Of a stretch of DNA of 25,667 nt, positions 7,713 to 17,000 are shown one piece after another. The stretch is from positions 1 through 25,667 of the forward strand of contig JAVBKF010000214.1 of NCBI GenBank assembly GCA_031554215.1, written 5' to 3'. The notes under the pieces were generated by a model, which did not search any database, was not told the DNA's origin, and was given only the letters and a program-made list of their open reading frames with translations. Positions within the stretch are counted from its first letter, which is position 1. Every line of letters starts with the position of its first letter. This DNA comes from JAVBKE01 sp031554215 (GTDB lineage: Bacteria > Bacillota > Bacilli > JARBTR01). A program made the translations under genes and the position numbers.

Positions 7713-8648
7713 TTATTTAGTAAAACTTCTATTTGTTCTAAAGCGAACCTTTGGTTTTGATGGAACACTTGCTTCAGCTTCTTTGGCCACTTCTGGTTCT
7801 ATGGATACTGACTCAGTCACCAGTTTATTGTTGCCTGTTTCGACTTCTTTTAGACTTTCAACAAAACTAGACAGTTTCTCATCACGCTCACGAATCTGTT
7901 GTTCACGGCTATCAACAACTTCAGATTCTGAAAATTCAATACTCTCCGTATCCTCAACATAGTAAGCAGCGATGTCTTGTAAGAATTGATCATCAATCTT
8001 AAAGTCATCTACATTTACATCTACCGTTTTCGGTTGTGCTACATTTTCTTCAACCACTTCCGCTTCATGGAGACCCGCCTCAGGAAACAGTAGGCTTTCG
8101 ATATCTGCTTCACGTTCTGATTCTTTGGCAACACGATCCGCCTCAGCCTTTTTCTGCGAAACTTCCATTTCACTTGTTGTAAGGACTGTACTTTGCAATT
8201 CATCCCAAGGTTCATCAGCAATCATTTTCAGCTGTGACTCAACCATTATTTTGAATTTAGAACGATACACATTTACTTGGTTTTTCAGATTCTCATGCTC
8301 CAAGGTAATTTTGTTTGTTTTATCCAATGCTTCGCTCACAACGCGATCAGCATTTTTTTCCGCTTCTCGAATAATCAAAGTTGCTTCCGACTGTGCATTT
8401 CGCTTCAATGTATCAGCTGCCTCTTGGGCAATAATGATTGATTTATTCAAAGAATCTTTAATTCCTGAAAATTTATTCAGTTTTTGCTGAAGCTCATCAT
8501 TCTTATTTTCTAAAATTTTCCGTTGTTGAATGAAGGTTTCGTAATCTTTTATAATTTGATTCAAAAATTCGTTCACTTCATCTTCGCTATATCCGCGAAA
8601 GCCACGAGCAAACTCCTTATTATGTATTTCCAGTGGTGTTAAAGCCAT
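7713..8648 (-). CDS. divIVA: Cell division/polarity scaffold DivIVA, extended form
   Basis: Coiled-coil scaffold that binds curved membrane at septa and poles and recruits division or polar proteins. Residues 1-37 are the classic lipid-binding domain (LTPLEIHNKEF...GFRGYSEDEVNEFLNQI), with Phe17 and Arg18 in the positions that insert into membrane in Bacillus. Coiled coil follows to about residue 165. At 311 aa it is nearly twice the 164 aa of the Bacillus protein. The extra 140 or so residues are acidic and low-complexity, then end in a basic patch (KPKVRFRTNRSFTK). The ATG follows GGAGGG. ileS downstream is the usual neighbour, but the usual upstream genes (ylmH, ylmG, sepF) are not next to it. 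Confidence 0.93.
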   Translation of the reverse strand: MALTPLEIHNKEFARGFRGYSEDEVNEFLNQIIKDYETFIQQRKILENKNDELQQKLNKFSGIKDSLNKSIIIAQEAADTLKRNAQSEATLIIREAEKNADRVVSEALDKTNKITLEHENLKNQVNVYRSKFKIMVESQLKMIADEPWDELQSTVLTTSEMEVSQKKAEADRVAKESEREADIESLLFPEAGLHEAEVVEENVAQPKTVDVNVDDFKIDDQFLQDIAAYYVEDTESIEFSESEVVDSREQQIRERDEKLSSFVESLKEVETGNNKLVTESVSIEPEVAKEAEASVPSKPKVRFRTNRSFTK

Positions 8649-8780
8649 TTTCGATTCCCTCCAAAAAAAATTCCTACTCTATTCATTATTAACCATCTTT
8701 CATGTCTTGTCTACCGTGCATATAGCAATTTTTCAGCATTTAAAGCGATTTAATCTCTTTTTTGTAAAAATAAAAATGTT

Positions 8781-8786
8781 ATTATA
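8781..8786 (-). promoter_or_regulatory. Candidate -10 box of divIVA promoter
   Basis: A perfect TATAAT on the minus strand lies about 130 nt upstream of divIVA. The -35 at 17-18 bp spacing (TTCGTT or TTTCGT) is weak. It is the best promoter candidate, and one is needed because no co-directional intact gene lies upstream. Confidence 0.4.
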
Positions 8787-9041
8787 TCCATTTGCTTCAT
8801 TTCAACGAAATATTACCCATTTTGAAAAACAAATAATTCTTACGGGCAAACCATTTCTAATTGTTTCACAACCTCAGCCTATAGATGAATTGCCCCATAT
8901 CGACAGACACAATTGATATCGTTCGTATTGCCTAAAACGCTACCATAGAAGGTGGATAACAGCAACGATTAACAAATTTTTTTGAAACAGCTCTATTGTC
9001 TATATTGGACTATTTATCCAAATTTTATAAGTTGGTTCGCA

Positions 9042-9416
9042 TTAATTGAAGTTGTTTGGACAATTCAATACTGAAAAGTTCATTTCATCATCCGTTAGCC
9101 TCTGGCATTTCCCCGAAAAATGAACATAATCATTCGCTCTCGCCACTGCTACACTATTACGATTAAATGGGCGATAGAAATGAAATTGAACAAAATCATT
9201 CGACCTGTACCATCAGCCGCGGGATCAACAGGATTATCGAACGTAGCATTCATTGAATCAATTTCATACTGTTTTCCTAAGTAAAAAAACGAACGTTCAA
9301 GCGTTCTAAAATGGCATATTGATTCATGATGAAATTAGGCATTGGTTTCAAAAGCGTTTTTGCTCACCTTCAATGTATTTAGCTCAAAATTCATGTCCTG
9401 TACCTTTTCTACATCA
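9042..9416 (-). pseudogene. Decayed unidentified gene upstream of divIVA
   Basis: Three minus-strand reading frames in succession read as protein-like sequence joined by frameshifts. The 5' part gives PDVEKVQDMNFELNTLKVSK, the next MPNFIMNQYAILERLNVRFF, then YLGKQYEIDSMNATFDNPVD continuing to GRMILFN. The last frame gives FHFYRPFNRNSVAVARANDY continuing through VHFSG and RLTDDEMNF to a TAA at 9042-9044. Upstream the frame is closed by stops, so the N-terminus is lost. I do not recognise the family. The orderly continuation across at least three shifts is what supports a gene fossil over chance. Confidence 0.5.
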
Positions 9417-9504
9417 GGCTTTTACATGATGGAATTAATTCATTTAATAACAGTTTGATTCAATTATCGACAAATTTCATCAAAATAATGCTTGACTAAA
9501 CAAT

Positions 9505-9533
9505 TAACTTATATTACCTTAAAGATATATAAT
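9505..9533 (+). promoter_or_regulatory. hmp promoter
   Basis: TATAAT at 9528-9533 lies inside the NsrR palindrome. At 17-bp spacing the -35 is TAACTT (9505-9510), a weak match, which is acceptable for a derepressed promoter. An upstream TTGACT (9492-9497) has no good -10 at normal spacing. Confidence 0.6.
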
Positions 9534-9544
9534 AAATACATCTT
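9522..9544. promoter_or_regulatory. NsrR operator over the hmp promoter
   Basis: AAGATATATAA - T - AAATACATCTT is an 11-1-11 inverted repeat with the outer AAGAT/ATCTT half-site edges known for NsrR. The symmetry extends to TTAAAGAT/ATCTTTAA over 9519-9547. It covers the hmp -10 box and ends two bases before the ribosome binding site, so a bound repressor would block RNA polymerase. The nsrR gene lies just beyond hmp. Confidence 0.85.
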
Positions 9545-9561
9545 TAAGGAGGAATTTTACT

Positions 9562-10764
9562 ATGAATCAAAAAAACATTGACATCGTAAAGAGTACAGCG
9601 CCAGTATTGGCAGAACACGGAAAGGCCATTACAACCTGTTTTTATCAGCAAATGTTTACGAATCACCCGGAACTACTAAACGTTTTTAACCATGCAAATC
9701 AGAAAACAGGACGCCAACAAACAGCGTTAGCAAACACAATCTATGCAGCTGCTCAGCATATCGACCAATTAGAGGTATTGATCCCTGTCGTTAAACAAAT
9801 TGCACATAAGCACCGTAGCCTTGGCGTAACAGCAGAGCAATACCCGATTGTTGGGAAATATCTCCTCTTGGCCATTAAGGAGGTTTTGGGCGATGCTGCG
9901 ACAGACGAGATTATCAACGCTTGGGCAGAAGCCTATCAGGCAATTGCTAATGTGTTTATTCAAGTCGAGGAAGAAATGTATCACGAAACTGAGAATCAAG
10001 CTGGTGGATGGCGTTATTTTAAAACACTTCGTGTGATGAAAAAAGTACGTGAAAGTAGTGAGGTCATCTCGTTTTATCTACAACCTGAAGCTGGGGAACA
10101 TCTCCCCCCGTTTATACCTGGGCAATATATTAGTGTGCGAGTAGCAATTCCAGGTAATGATCATCTACATATCCGCCAATACAGCCTATCAAACGCACCT
10201 GGTGAAGAATTTTACCGTATTTCCGTTAAACGTGAAGACTGTCCTGAGAAAGGGCTTGTCTCGAACTTTCTTCATGATTCAGTCGAGGTTGGGATGTCCA
10301 TCGAAATAAGCGCACCTGCCGGCGAATTTGTTTTGAAACCGGAGAACGAACATCCACTCGTATTGATTAGTGCTGGCGTTGGCATTACACCACTCATGAG
10401 CATGTTAAAATCAAGTAAACTAGCGGGCAAAGCACGTGAAATTACATTTATCCATGCAGCAAAAAATAGTGAAAACCACTTATTCCATGAAGAAGTTGAA
10501 GCAATTGCCCTATCTCATCCAATGCAGTATCTCACGGCCTACTCAGAACCAACAGAACAAGATATCAAAGATGGTCGGTGTAACAAGGAAGGGTTCATTG
10601 ACAGAGAATGGTTGAAGGAGCATGCCAACAGTAAAGAGGCACAGTATTACCTATGTGGTGGACCAAGCTTCATGAAGACAATGTATCAGCACCTTATAGA
10701 CAATCAAATACCTGCTTCAAATATTCACTATGAATTTTTTGGACCCGCTATGGAAATTGCCTAA
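9562..10764 (+). CDS. hmp: Flavohemoprotein (nitric oxide dioxygenase)
   Basis: Oxidises nitric oxide to nitrate with O2 and NAD(P)H, protecting the cell from nitrosative stress; cytoplasmic. The 400 aa show the three expected domains. An N-terminal globin (about 1-140) has distal Tyr28 in CFYQQMF, Gln52/53, proximal His84 in HKHRSL and Tyr94. A FAD domain (about 150-260) has RQYSLSNAP. An NAD-binding reductase domain has GVGITP, LCGGPSFM and the terminal YEFFGP. The start follows AAGGAGG. The gene has its own promoter under an NsrR-type palindrome and ends at a strong terminator. The convergent nsrR next door encodes the likely repressor. Confidence 0.98.
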   Translation: MNQKNIDIVKSTAPVLAEHGKAITTCFYQQMFTNHPELLNVFNHANQKTGRQQTALANTIYAAAQHIDQLEVLIPVVKQIAHKHRSLGVTAEQYPIVGKYLLLAIKEVLGDAATDEIINAWAEAYQAIANVFIQVEEEMYHETENQAGGWRYFKTLRVMKKVRESSEVISFYLQPEAGEHLPPFIPGQYISVRVAIPGNDHLHIRQYSLSNAPGEEFYRISVKREDCPEKGLVSNFLHDSVEVGMSIEISAPAGEFVLKPENEHPLVLISAGVGITPLMSMLKSSKLAGKAREITFIHAAKNSENHLFHEEVEAIALSHPMQYLTAYSEPTEQDIKDGRCNKEGFIDREWLKEHANSKEAQYYLCGGPSFMKTMYQHLIDNQIPASNIHYEFFGPAMEIA

Positions 10765-10772
10765 TAACCCTC

Positions 10773-10823
10773 AAACGCTTCCACAGTCGTCAGAACACTG
10801 GCGTGCTATTGGAAGCGTTTTTT
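10773..10823 (+). terminator. Terminator of hmp
   Basis: AAACGCTTCCA (10773-10783) pairs perfectly over 11 bp with TGGAAGCGTTT (10810-10820), with further internal pairing (CAGT/ACTG), and ends in six T. It begins nine bases after the hmp stop codon. On the opposite strand the stem is followed by TTTG only, so termination of nsrR by it would be weaker. Confidence 0.92.
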
Positions 10824-10842
10824 CATTAAGTTGATTTAATCG

Positions 10843-11313
10843 CTATGATTTTGGTGGGGCTGCTCGTTCCCCACGATTCGCAAATGAAGAACCAGGCAAC
10901 TGTTGGTCATTTAAAATATCCTGCAAGCTGTAATGCTCAAGTTCTGATAGGAAAGCATTTGCAGCTTTTTCAAACACCGGTTTCAATCCACACGAGGCCT
11001 TCATCAATGTGCAGTCCCCTTTTTTACGAGGATTGAAGCATTCTACTATAAAGAAATCCTCTTCCATTTGAGAAACAACCTCTTTTAAATTGATGTCCTT
11101 TGGCTCTTTTGCCATTGTAACACCACCACTCCGGCCTCTCACTGTTTTGATTAATCCTAGTTTTCCAAGCCTATGTATTATTTTCATTAGATGATTTTCG
11201 GAGATATCGTATGCTTCAGCGATTTCTTTGATACTGCTAAGCCCCTTATCGGGCCTCGTAGACAAATAGTAGAGAACTCGCAGTGAATAGTCAGTGTAGT
11301 TGGTTAATCTCAT
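10843..11313 (-). CDS. nsrR: Rrf2-family nitric oxide-sensing repressor NsrR
   Basis: Iron-sulfur transcription factor that represses hmp and releases DNA when nitric oxide attacks its cluster. The 156 aa have the Rrf2 N-terminal winged helix (MRLTNYTDYSLRVLYYL, with SENHLMKIIHRLGKLGLI as the recognition part). The three NsrR-type cysteines are at 92, 101 and 108, and Asp8 is the fourth ligand position reported for NsrR. The last 18 or so residues (from LPGSSFANRG) look like an unstructured tail. The start follows AAGGAG. The gene faces hmp, whose promoter carries a matching 23-bp palindrome. IscR and other Rrf2 members are less likely on cysteine spacing and context. Confidence 0.93.
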   Translation of the reverse strand: MRLTNYTDYSLRVLYYLSTRPDKGLSSIKEIAEAYDISENHLMKIIHRLGKLGLIKTVRGRSGGVTMAKEPKDINLKEVVSQMEEDFFIVECFNPRKKGDCTLMKASCGLKPVFEKAANAFLSELEHYSLQDILNDQQLPGSSFANRGERAAPPKS

Positions 11314-11334
11314 ATTATAATGCTCCTTTTTATT

Positions 11335-11394
11335 AGTATAGCGTATTCGTGCAGTGAAGAAAGAAACATTTTAGTCTTAATCCCAGATATTAAG
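11335..11394 (-). promoter_or_regulatory. Putative nsrR promoter and upstream inverted repeat
   Basis: TATACT (11335-11340 on the minus strand) is a plausible -10 about 22 nt upstream of the nsrR ATG; the -35 is poor. Just upstream, CTTAAT and ATTAAG (11376-11381, 11389-11394) form an inverted repeat with a 7-bp gap. It does not match the NsrR palindrome at hmp, so autoregulation by NsrR is not shown. Confidence 0.35.
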
Positions 11395-11610
11395 TAATCG
11401 GTGTAATAGAACGAAGAAATGAATTGGTGATTTCCCTCTATTATAAAAAAATACTTTTCGATGATTGATGGTATTTTATGATGTATCCAGCTAGAAATGA
11501 AGATTGAAACCCTTATATTTCCGTCCGTTGTTGATGCATTTGGAATAAACTACTCTACTCATCTCTATTTCTAAATAAATCATTTTTCATTTATCCACCG
11601 TTTTTCAGCA
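11395..11610. other. Intergenic stretch without visible features
   Basis: AT-rich spacer between the nsrR upstream region and the IS4 remnant. I see no open frame of interest, no strong hairpin and no convincing promoter. Confidence 0.4.
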
Positions 11611-11622
11611 AAAAGAGAAATG

Positions 11623-12110
11623 ACAGCCAAAGCCTCGTTCTGTAAATGAGGTTTCGGCTGTACCATGTTTCATAAAATTGTCGCGAAACATATTGGCATC
11701 GCATAAAAGAAAAAGATAATTGTCAAGTATAAGGACAAAAAAATTCCTTCAAATCTAGATAAGGTAGGCTTACCAAAACAAAATTAAATGGAAAATCAAA
11801 CATGGATAAGGATATTACAAATATCACTCTTTGTGAACTATTTGAGGAAAAAACTAAATGCCATTGCTAGCGATATGCATATCGACAAGTATGTGAAAAA
11901 ACTAACAACAGAAAAATTTTCCCTGCTGTTTCTGACTTCTCAAATTACTGACCAACACAGTCTTGCACATGATTCTCAAAACACTCTTTTAGAAAGCGCT
12001 GTACAAAAGCATGTTGGTTTGAATTCGATTTGTTCTTCTCAGCTCACGAGGAAACAAACGAATTTACCACATGATTTTTTTCGAGAAACTACTTCATTAC
12101 TTGTTGATTC
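11623..12110 (+). mobile_element. IS4-family insertion sequence remnant
   Basis: The left part holds a 14-position hairpin (11623-11661: ACAGCC...GGCTGT with GCCTC/GAGGT inside, one mismatch) and a second repeat ATGTTTC/GAAACAT (11665-11691). Subterminal hairpins like these shield many IS transposases from read-through. A broken transposase follows. Exact ends and target duplications are not visible. The right part of the element is missing: after about 12.1 kb the sequence no longer reads as transposase. Confidence 0.65.
11802..12110 (+). pseudogene. IS4-family transposase, N-terminal fragment (DUF4372-like), frameshifted
   Basis: The natural start is probably ATG at 11802 (MDKDITNITLCELFEEKTK). 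That frame hits a stop after 22 codons, and the sequence continues in another frame as LNAIASDMHIDKYVKKLTTE, then FSLLFL, VGLNSICSSQLTRK and LPHDFF. DxYVKKLTTxxxxxLLF and the S-x-SQLTRK block are typical of the N-terminal domain of IS4-family transposases common in Bacillales. The catalytic DDE domain is absent, so the element is dead. The match is by recall of the family pattern, not by a search. Confidence 0.7.
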
Positions 12111-12119
12111 AAATTCAGG

Positions 12120-12640
12120 TACACGCCAGAAAATCTCTATTTGTTAGCTACGCTCGGCCTTGAAGGCACTGAAAAAACGTATACAAGTATGATGAGACCT
12201 TCGATATCACATTACTAGGCAGTTGGTATATGTTTGAGGATGAGCTGGATTCTTCACGACCGTTCTATGCTATTAAAATAGCTGAAGCTGTTGAATGTAG
12301 TGTCTTCGCAGTCGATAAATTCTAAATAACTAGTTATTTAGAAAGTGAAGATGACGTTCAAATAGATTTTGCCGAAGTGAGCAATTATTTTACTGAAAAC
12401 TGCAACTGAGAATTATGGATATGATCGAGAATTAATTGCTTCTAATCCGGTTGACGGCTTCGATGCTAGAACGTCTCAATCTTTGAAGACGATGTCGATT
12501 ATTTTGCAACTTTAGTCGATTCTGAAGAGGCAGTTTATACTATGGTTGTTACTGCTGGATCAGACGCTGACTTCGATGAAGTCGCATTGAAGGAAATCAC
12601 TGATCGTATTGATGTTGAAAAAATAGTTTGTCTATGGTGA
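12120..12640 (+). pseudogene. Fragments of a decayed, unidentified gene
   Basis: Successive plus-strand frames give protein-like text broken by shifts and stops: YTPENLYLLATLGLEGTE, then YDETFDITLLGSWYMFEDEL continuing to AEAVECSVFAVDKF, a TAA at 12323-12325, and the same frame onward (ITSYLESEDDVQIDFAEVSN). After further shifts come TENYGYDRELIASNPVDGFD and VDYFATLVDSEEAVYTMVVT, ending KEITDRIDVEKIV near 12640. The composition is acidic and aromatic, with no cysteine clusters or obvious membrane segment. I do not recognise the family. The 5' end abuts the IS4 remnant, which may have replaced it. Confidence 0.5.
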
Positions 12641-12686
12641 AAGAAGTTTTTCTTATCGTGACACGATGGTCAATGATTGTAAATGA

Positions 12687-12724
12687 CTGGATGCTCTGGC
12701 AGTGAATTCAGCTAGGGCACCCAG
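12687..12724. repeat. Inverted repeat downstream of jetD
   Basis: CTGGATGCTC (12687-12696) pairs with GGGCACCCAG (12715-12724) over ten positions with one mismatch and one G-U, enclosing a TGAATTCA palindrome. It lies about 65 bp past the jetD stop. On the plus strand it is followed by TTTT, on the minus (jet) strand by TCATTT, so it is at best a weak terminator for the jet operon. Confidence 0.4.
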
Positions 12725-12788
12725 TTTTGGCTTTCGTATGGCTTGGTTATGTGGTATAAATATCCTCTTTCAAGCATATTCTCCCCAT

Positions 12789-14093
12789 TTACTGAACAGT
12801 TTTTTCTGAATGAATCGATATGAAGCGTTGCAAATCTTCGATATACAGGTCTATGATACTCTCTTGGTAGCCAGCCTTCCCCACTACACTTAGTTCGCTT
12901 ACAAGTGTTCCAAGTACAGACTCTTTAAGCCTCACTAGTTTCGAGGTACGTTCCCCGAGATCAGTCGTTGGGTTTGAGTGATGGTAGGACTGGACATCCA
13001 TTCGCCACAGTTTCCCCATGTGCCCATAGCGTTCCTGAAACCTGACCGCCATAGCAATTCCTTCCGGATCAAAATCGCCAGCATAACAAAGCGAGTGACC
13101 AGACTCTACCAGCAAATCCATCAATCTAAGCCCTGCTAATTTAAATTGTCCATGTGTACAAATGAGGGGTACATCTGGTACAACATCAATGAGTGCAGAG
13201 AAAACACCAGAATTCTCCACGATGAAAACAGTTGAACCAGCGATGCCTGTCTTCATTTCATCCAGCTTTAATAACTCCCGGAGAGGGAGGTTCAGGACTG
13301 AATGATTCGCCATCGCTGCACGTAGGACGGGATTAGCTATCCCCTGTGTATACCCCAACAAATTAGAAGCCGTTACGAAATTAGCAATATCATCCCTCAA
13401 TAGATTTACTGACAACAGTAAATCATTCATTTGTTCAGTTTGTAGCGTGATCGTCCCTTCATGATCTTTCATCACTTGCAGAAGATGTAACCAAAGCTTT
13501 CCTCTCACTGTAGTTAAATCGAACGAATGCGGGTTCCCGGTAACTCTTTGGCTGAAAAATGGGTATCGTTCGAGCGTTTCTGGAAGAGAGCGGTACGCCA
13601 GATGAAGCAACTGAACTTCTTCCCTAAATGAACGATCGAGCATCATCCGCCGAACCCAATAAGTATCTGGCGATCGCCCTTCAAGATGACTGAACCATTT
13701 TTCAAGTGCAGGGAATTCCAGTTTTAACGCTACAAGCATCACCTCCTGCTGTTGTCTCTTCCGCTCTGCTCGCACGCGTTCTGAACGAATCTCCTCATCA
13801 AAGTAGGCTTCAAGCAAAGCATGTAATGTCAACGGTGCAAATCGCGTTTGTTGTAACCGATCTTCAAAATCAGTACATTTTATCCGATTTTTTTCTACTA
13901 AATGATGCGCAGAAGTTCCTAGAAATAAAGCAAATTCCTCAATATCATTTTCCGAGAAAAGGGACAAGTCAATTGTCCCTCCACATCGGCCGAGCGAAAT
14001 CAATTTCTTGCGAAACAAAGTAAATAACTGGTCATACCCACTCTTAGAACGAAAGTAATCTATAGCTTCATCTACCTGAACTCCGCTACTCAT
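12789..14093 (-). CDS. jetD: Wadjet type II nuclease subunit JetD (TIGR02679 family)
   Basis: Nuclease of the Wadjet plasmid-defence complex. In characterised Wadjet systems JetD is a topoisomerase VI A-like enzyme that cuts DNA when the SMC motor has extruded a small circle. The 434 aa start with a family-typical N-terminus (YFRSKSGYDQLF, then LGRCGGTIDLS). They end with a Toprim-like domain: Glu293 in FIVENSGVF, THGQFKLAGLRLMDLL, and the metal-binding YAGDFDPEG with Asp340, Asp342 and Glu344. An in-frame ATG lies 17 codons upstream (14144). The start at 14093 is preferred because it forms the same ATGA overlap with jetC that joins the other jet genes. All catalytic acidic residues are intact. 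Confidence 0.93.
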   Translation of the reverse strand: MSSGVQVDEAIDYFRSKSGYDQLFTLFRKKLISLGRCGGTIDLSLFSENDIEEFALFLGTSAHHLVEKNRIKCTDFEDRLQQTRFAPLTLHALLEAYFDEEIRSERVRAERKRQQQEVMLVALKLEFPALEKWFSHLEGRSPDTYWVRRMMLDRSFREEVQLLHLAYRSLPETLERYPFFSQRVTGNPHSFDLTTVRGKLWLHLLQVMKDHEGTITLQTEQMNDLLLSVNLLRDDIANFVTASNLLGYTQGIANPVLRAAMANHSVLNLPLRELLKLDEMKTGIAGSTVFIVENSGVFSALIDVVPDVPLICTHGQFKLAGLRLMDLLVESGHSLCYAGDFDPEGIAMAVRFQERYGHMGKLWRMDVQSYHHSNPTTDLGERTSKLVRLKESVLGTLVSELSVVGKAGYQESIIDLYIEDLQRFISIHSEKTVQ

Positions 14094-17000
14094 GTGGCAC
14101 CAACCACCTCTGACAGCTGGGCACTTATTTTCTTCCCATCCCACTTATAGCGAATGACAGTCACAAAGTTAGCATTTTTCGGTCTAACCAACTCGCATAT
14201 CGCCAGAGAGTTCACTGCCTGATAGTCACCCCAAAGCACCTGCGAATTCATAATATAATTAAAGCCAAGTTCCTCTACAATCTCGAACATTTCATTGATA
14301 TTGTTATCGTCAACACCAGCAAATGCCTCATCTAGTGCAATGATATACGGAGCATCTGGCGCTGCCTCTTGATAACGCGAATAGCATGCAGCAAATAACG
14401 GCGTGTACATAGCCATGGCCTTTTCACCACCGCTAAATTTGAAGAAATGATGATTTGTAAGTTCACGCTTTGGCTCATTTGGACGTTCAAAATAAAGAAC
14501 AAATGAGAACCATTTGCGGTAATCTAATACCATTTTGAGTACCTGAAGCAAAGTCTCGCCTTGCCCCTTTTCTTTCACCCAAACTTTTGCAGCTTGAATT
14601 TTCGAGCGGAAGTGATTGGTGATTTTTTCATAATCTCGTTCATTTAGCAATTTGGCATCCTGTTTTAACAGTAAGACAAGCTCTTTTGTGTCTAATTCCT
14701 GTTCAGAATCAGCTGTTTTCGGTCTCCATTGAATCGAGAATTTAAGTCCAGAAGACGTATCTCTTGATTCCATGAGCCGCTTCATTTTTTCTGTCCATTT
14801 CTCTGCTCGTTGAATCCGGCCTCGCAATTTATAACCAATTGAGTTCAGCAAAATATCCTCGTAAAGTTGCTTATCCATCTCATCAAGTCGATTCTCTTGC
14901 ATCGTCCATTCATGATTAACCGCTTCATACAGGCTAGTAGGCGATATTTTAATCCCACGTTGATCAAACTCGAGTATCGTTCGGCTAGTTTTCGCTCTCC
15001 ATTGCTCGACGATTGGCTTCCATTCCTGCTCAGTGATTGCGAGCATCCATTCGCTAGGCTCTGATGTATCTTGGTAACTCCGCATTTTATGCTCGATAAG
15101 ATCAGATTGTAAACTATGATAAAGTGTTGTCAGCTGCCCCTCTAAAGCAGAGCGTTCTTTAAGCTTTTTCCCCTGCATAAATAGCGCCAATTGTTGATCA
15201 AGTGATTCATTGCTTTCAACTGGATATGCGCTTTTTTTCCACTCTTTTTCGATAGTGTCTTCCCAAATCGACGCCATTTTCGACCAAAAAGAAACAGACT
15301 TCTGTTTCTCAGACATCTTTTCCGCTGTATTTTCTCGTTTTTCTTTTCGGCGCGGCAACTGCTCAGATACAATCGCTAGTTCCGCTTTAGCAGCCTGTAA
15401 ATCTGCCGTTACAGTTTGAATTTGCTGACGGATATCCTCAGCATTTTTCAGTTTTAATTGTTCTTCAAGATGAACAATTCCTGCAGTTATTCTTGACTGA
15501 CGATCCTCTTGAATAGTGAGATTTCCTTTTGCTTCATCCGTTTCCTCATTCATTTCAATGAGCGATTGACGATCCTTTGCAAATTCCACCTGCAAACGAA
15601 TATAGTGCTCATGCTCACGATGAATCTGATCAAGCGCTCTTTCATATTGCCTACTAAAGGTCACTGCCGCAGCAAATGCTGTCGGTTTTTTTTCTACATA
15701 AATGCGATCTGATAGATGGAAAATCTGTGTCTTGATTTGTTGTAAATCTTTATCCATAGCGGCAATCTGAACAGAAATCCGATTCACTTCCTGTAAACGC
15801 CACTTCACTCTTTCACCAGCATTCACCATCTCGGTATAACACATTTTAGCATCTGTACTCGTCGGAAAATCCTCCCATGCCCTTTTTGAATCTCCTAGTA
15901 ATTGGTCGATCCTGTCCCGCTCTTCAGTCAACGATATGATTTGCGCTTCAAAGCCCAATATCTTTTCCTCTAGCGCAGCAATCAACTGACCGCGATAGCG
16001 CTTCCGAGCCTCTCTTCCGATAAAATTCACTTGCTCATTTGGTAATGCATGACCATGCAGGCTTGCTATTTTATAGCCGCCATCTTCGGTAAAATGAACA
16101 AATGCTTCTCCATTCATCTCAATGCTCTGCAAAATATCCTGTACTTTTTCCAGCGGAATCAGGTTCTGCTGTTTATCTGGTTGAATATAGTCAGCAAGCG
16201 TATGAGACAGCAATTGTGGATTTGCGACAAGAATACGATCATGTTGCAAGGAGATTTCCTCTGTACTCACAAGTGCATCTAGAATCCCCGTCTCTGCAAG
16301 CGCACTCTCAAGTCGCTTCTGCACCGCCTCTGGCACACTTGGAATAAACTCAATTAGTTGGTAGAACGGTGCAAACCGAACACCATGGTCTGCCAATAAT
16401 TTTCGTGCTTCAATCGTTGCTTCGTGACGGATTGGCTCAGGGTCATGCTGGGCTTTCTTTTCAGCTAATTCATTTTCAACGGTTAGGTATTCTGCCTTAA
16501 CACTGGCTACCTTAGCCCCAAGTTGTGATCGCTTGATCCTTACTTGTTCTTCAAATTGATGCACTTGTGTAACAAATAAAGCTTTCACCTGTTCAAATTC
16601 AACATGCGTGAAAAGATCATCCACTTGTCTTGCCATTTCCTGCAAACTTGTCGCAGGAATTTGATAGAACTCATTTTCGGTCGTCCAAAGATGAATGTTA
16701 TTCACTAAGCGATGTCTTTCTTCGCTTAACAATTCATTCCACTTACGTTCTGCCGCTTGGTCCTGATCGCGTGCTTTTTCAACTTCACCCAGTTCGATAT
16801 TTTTTTCCTGAATCTTGGCCTTCGTTTGTTCCTCTAGCTTCAATTGTTCGAGTGCGTCCTCGAGTCGCTTTGTATGCTGCTGAATTTCACGTTTCCACAG
16901 GTCAAATACAAATGGTTCATGAAATCGCTCCTCAAAATCGGTAACATTTTGCTCATGTTCAAGAAACGAACTTTCTTCCGCTTCATAGCCGATATCTTCG

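Noticed and set aside
8125..8490. 121-codon plus-strand frame opposite divIVA
   Set aside because: Antisense shadow of the coiled-coil coding sequence, with no independent signals.
8707..8916. 69-codon plus-strand frame upstream of divIVA
   Set aside because: No ribosome binding site, no recognisable sequence, and it overlaps the likely divIVA promoter.
9001..9069. Inverted repeats TTGGA/TCCAA and ATTGAA/TTCAAT as operators
   Set aside because: The second lies in the 3' end of the decayed gene, and no promoter is near either one.
16630..16944. 104-codon plus-strand frame opposite jetC
   Set aside because: Shadow of the coiled-coil coding region; no start signals.
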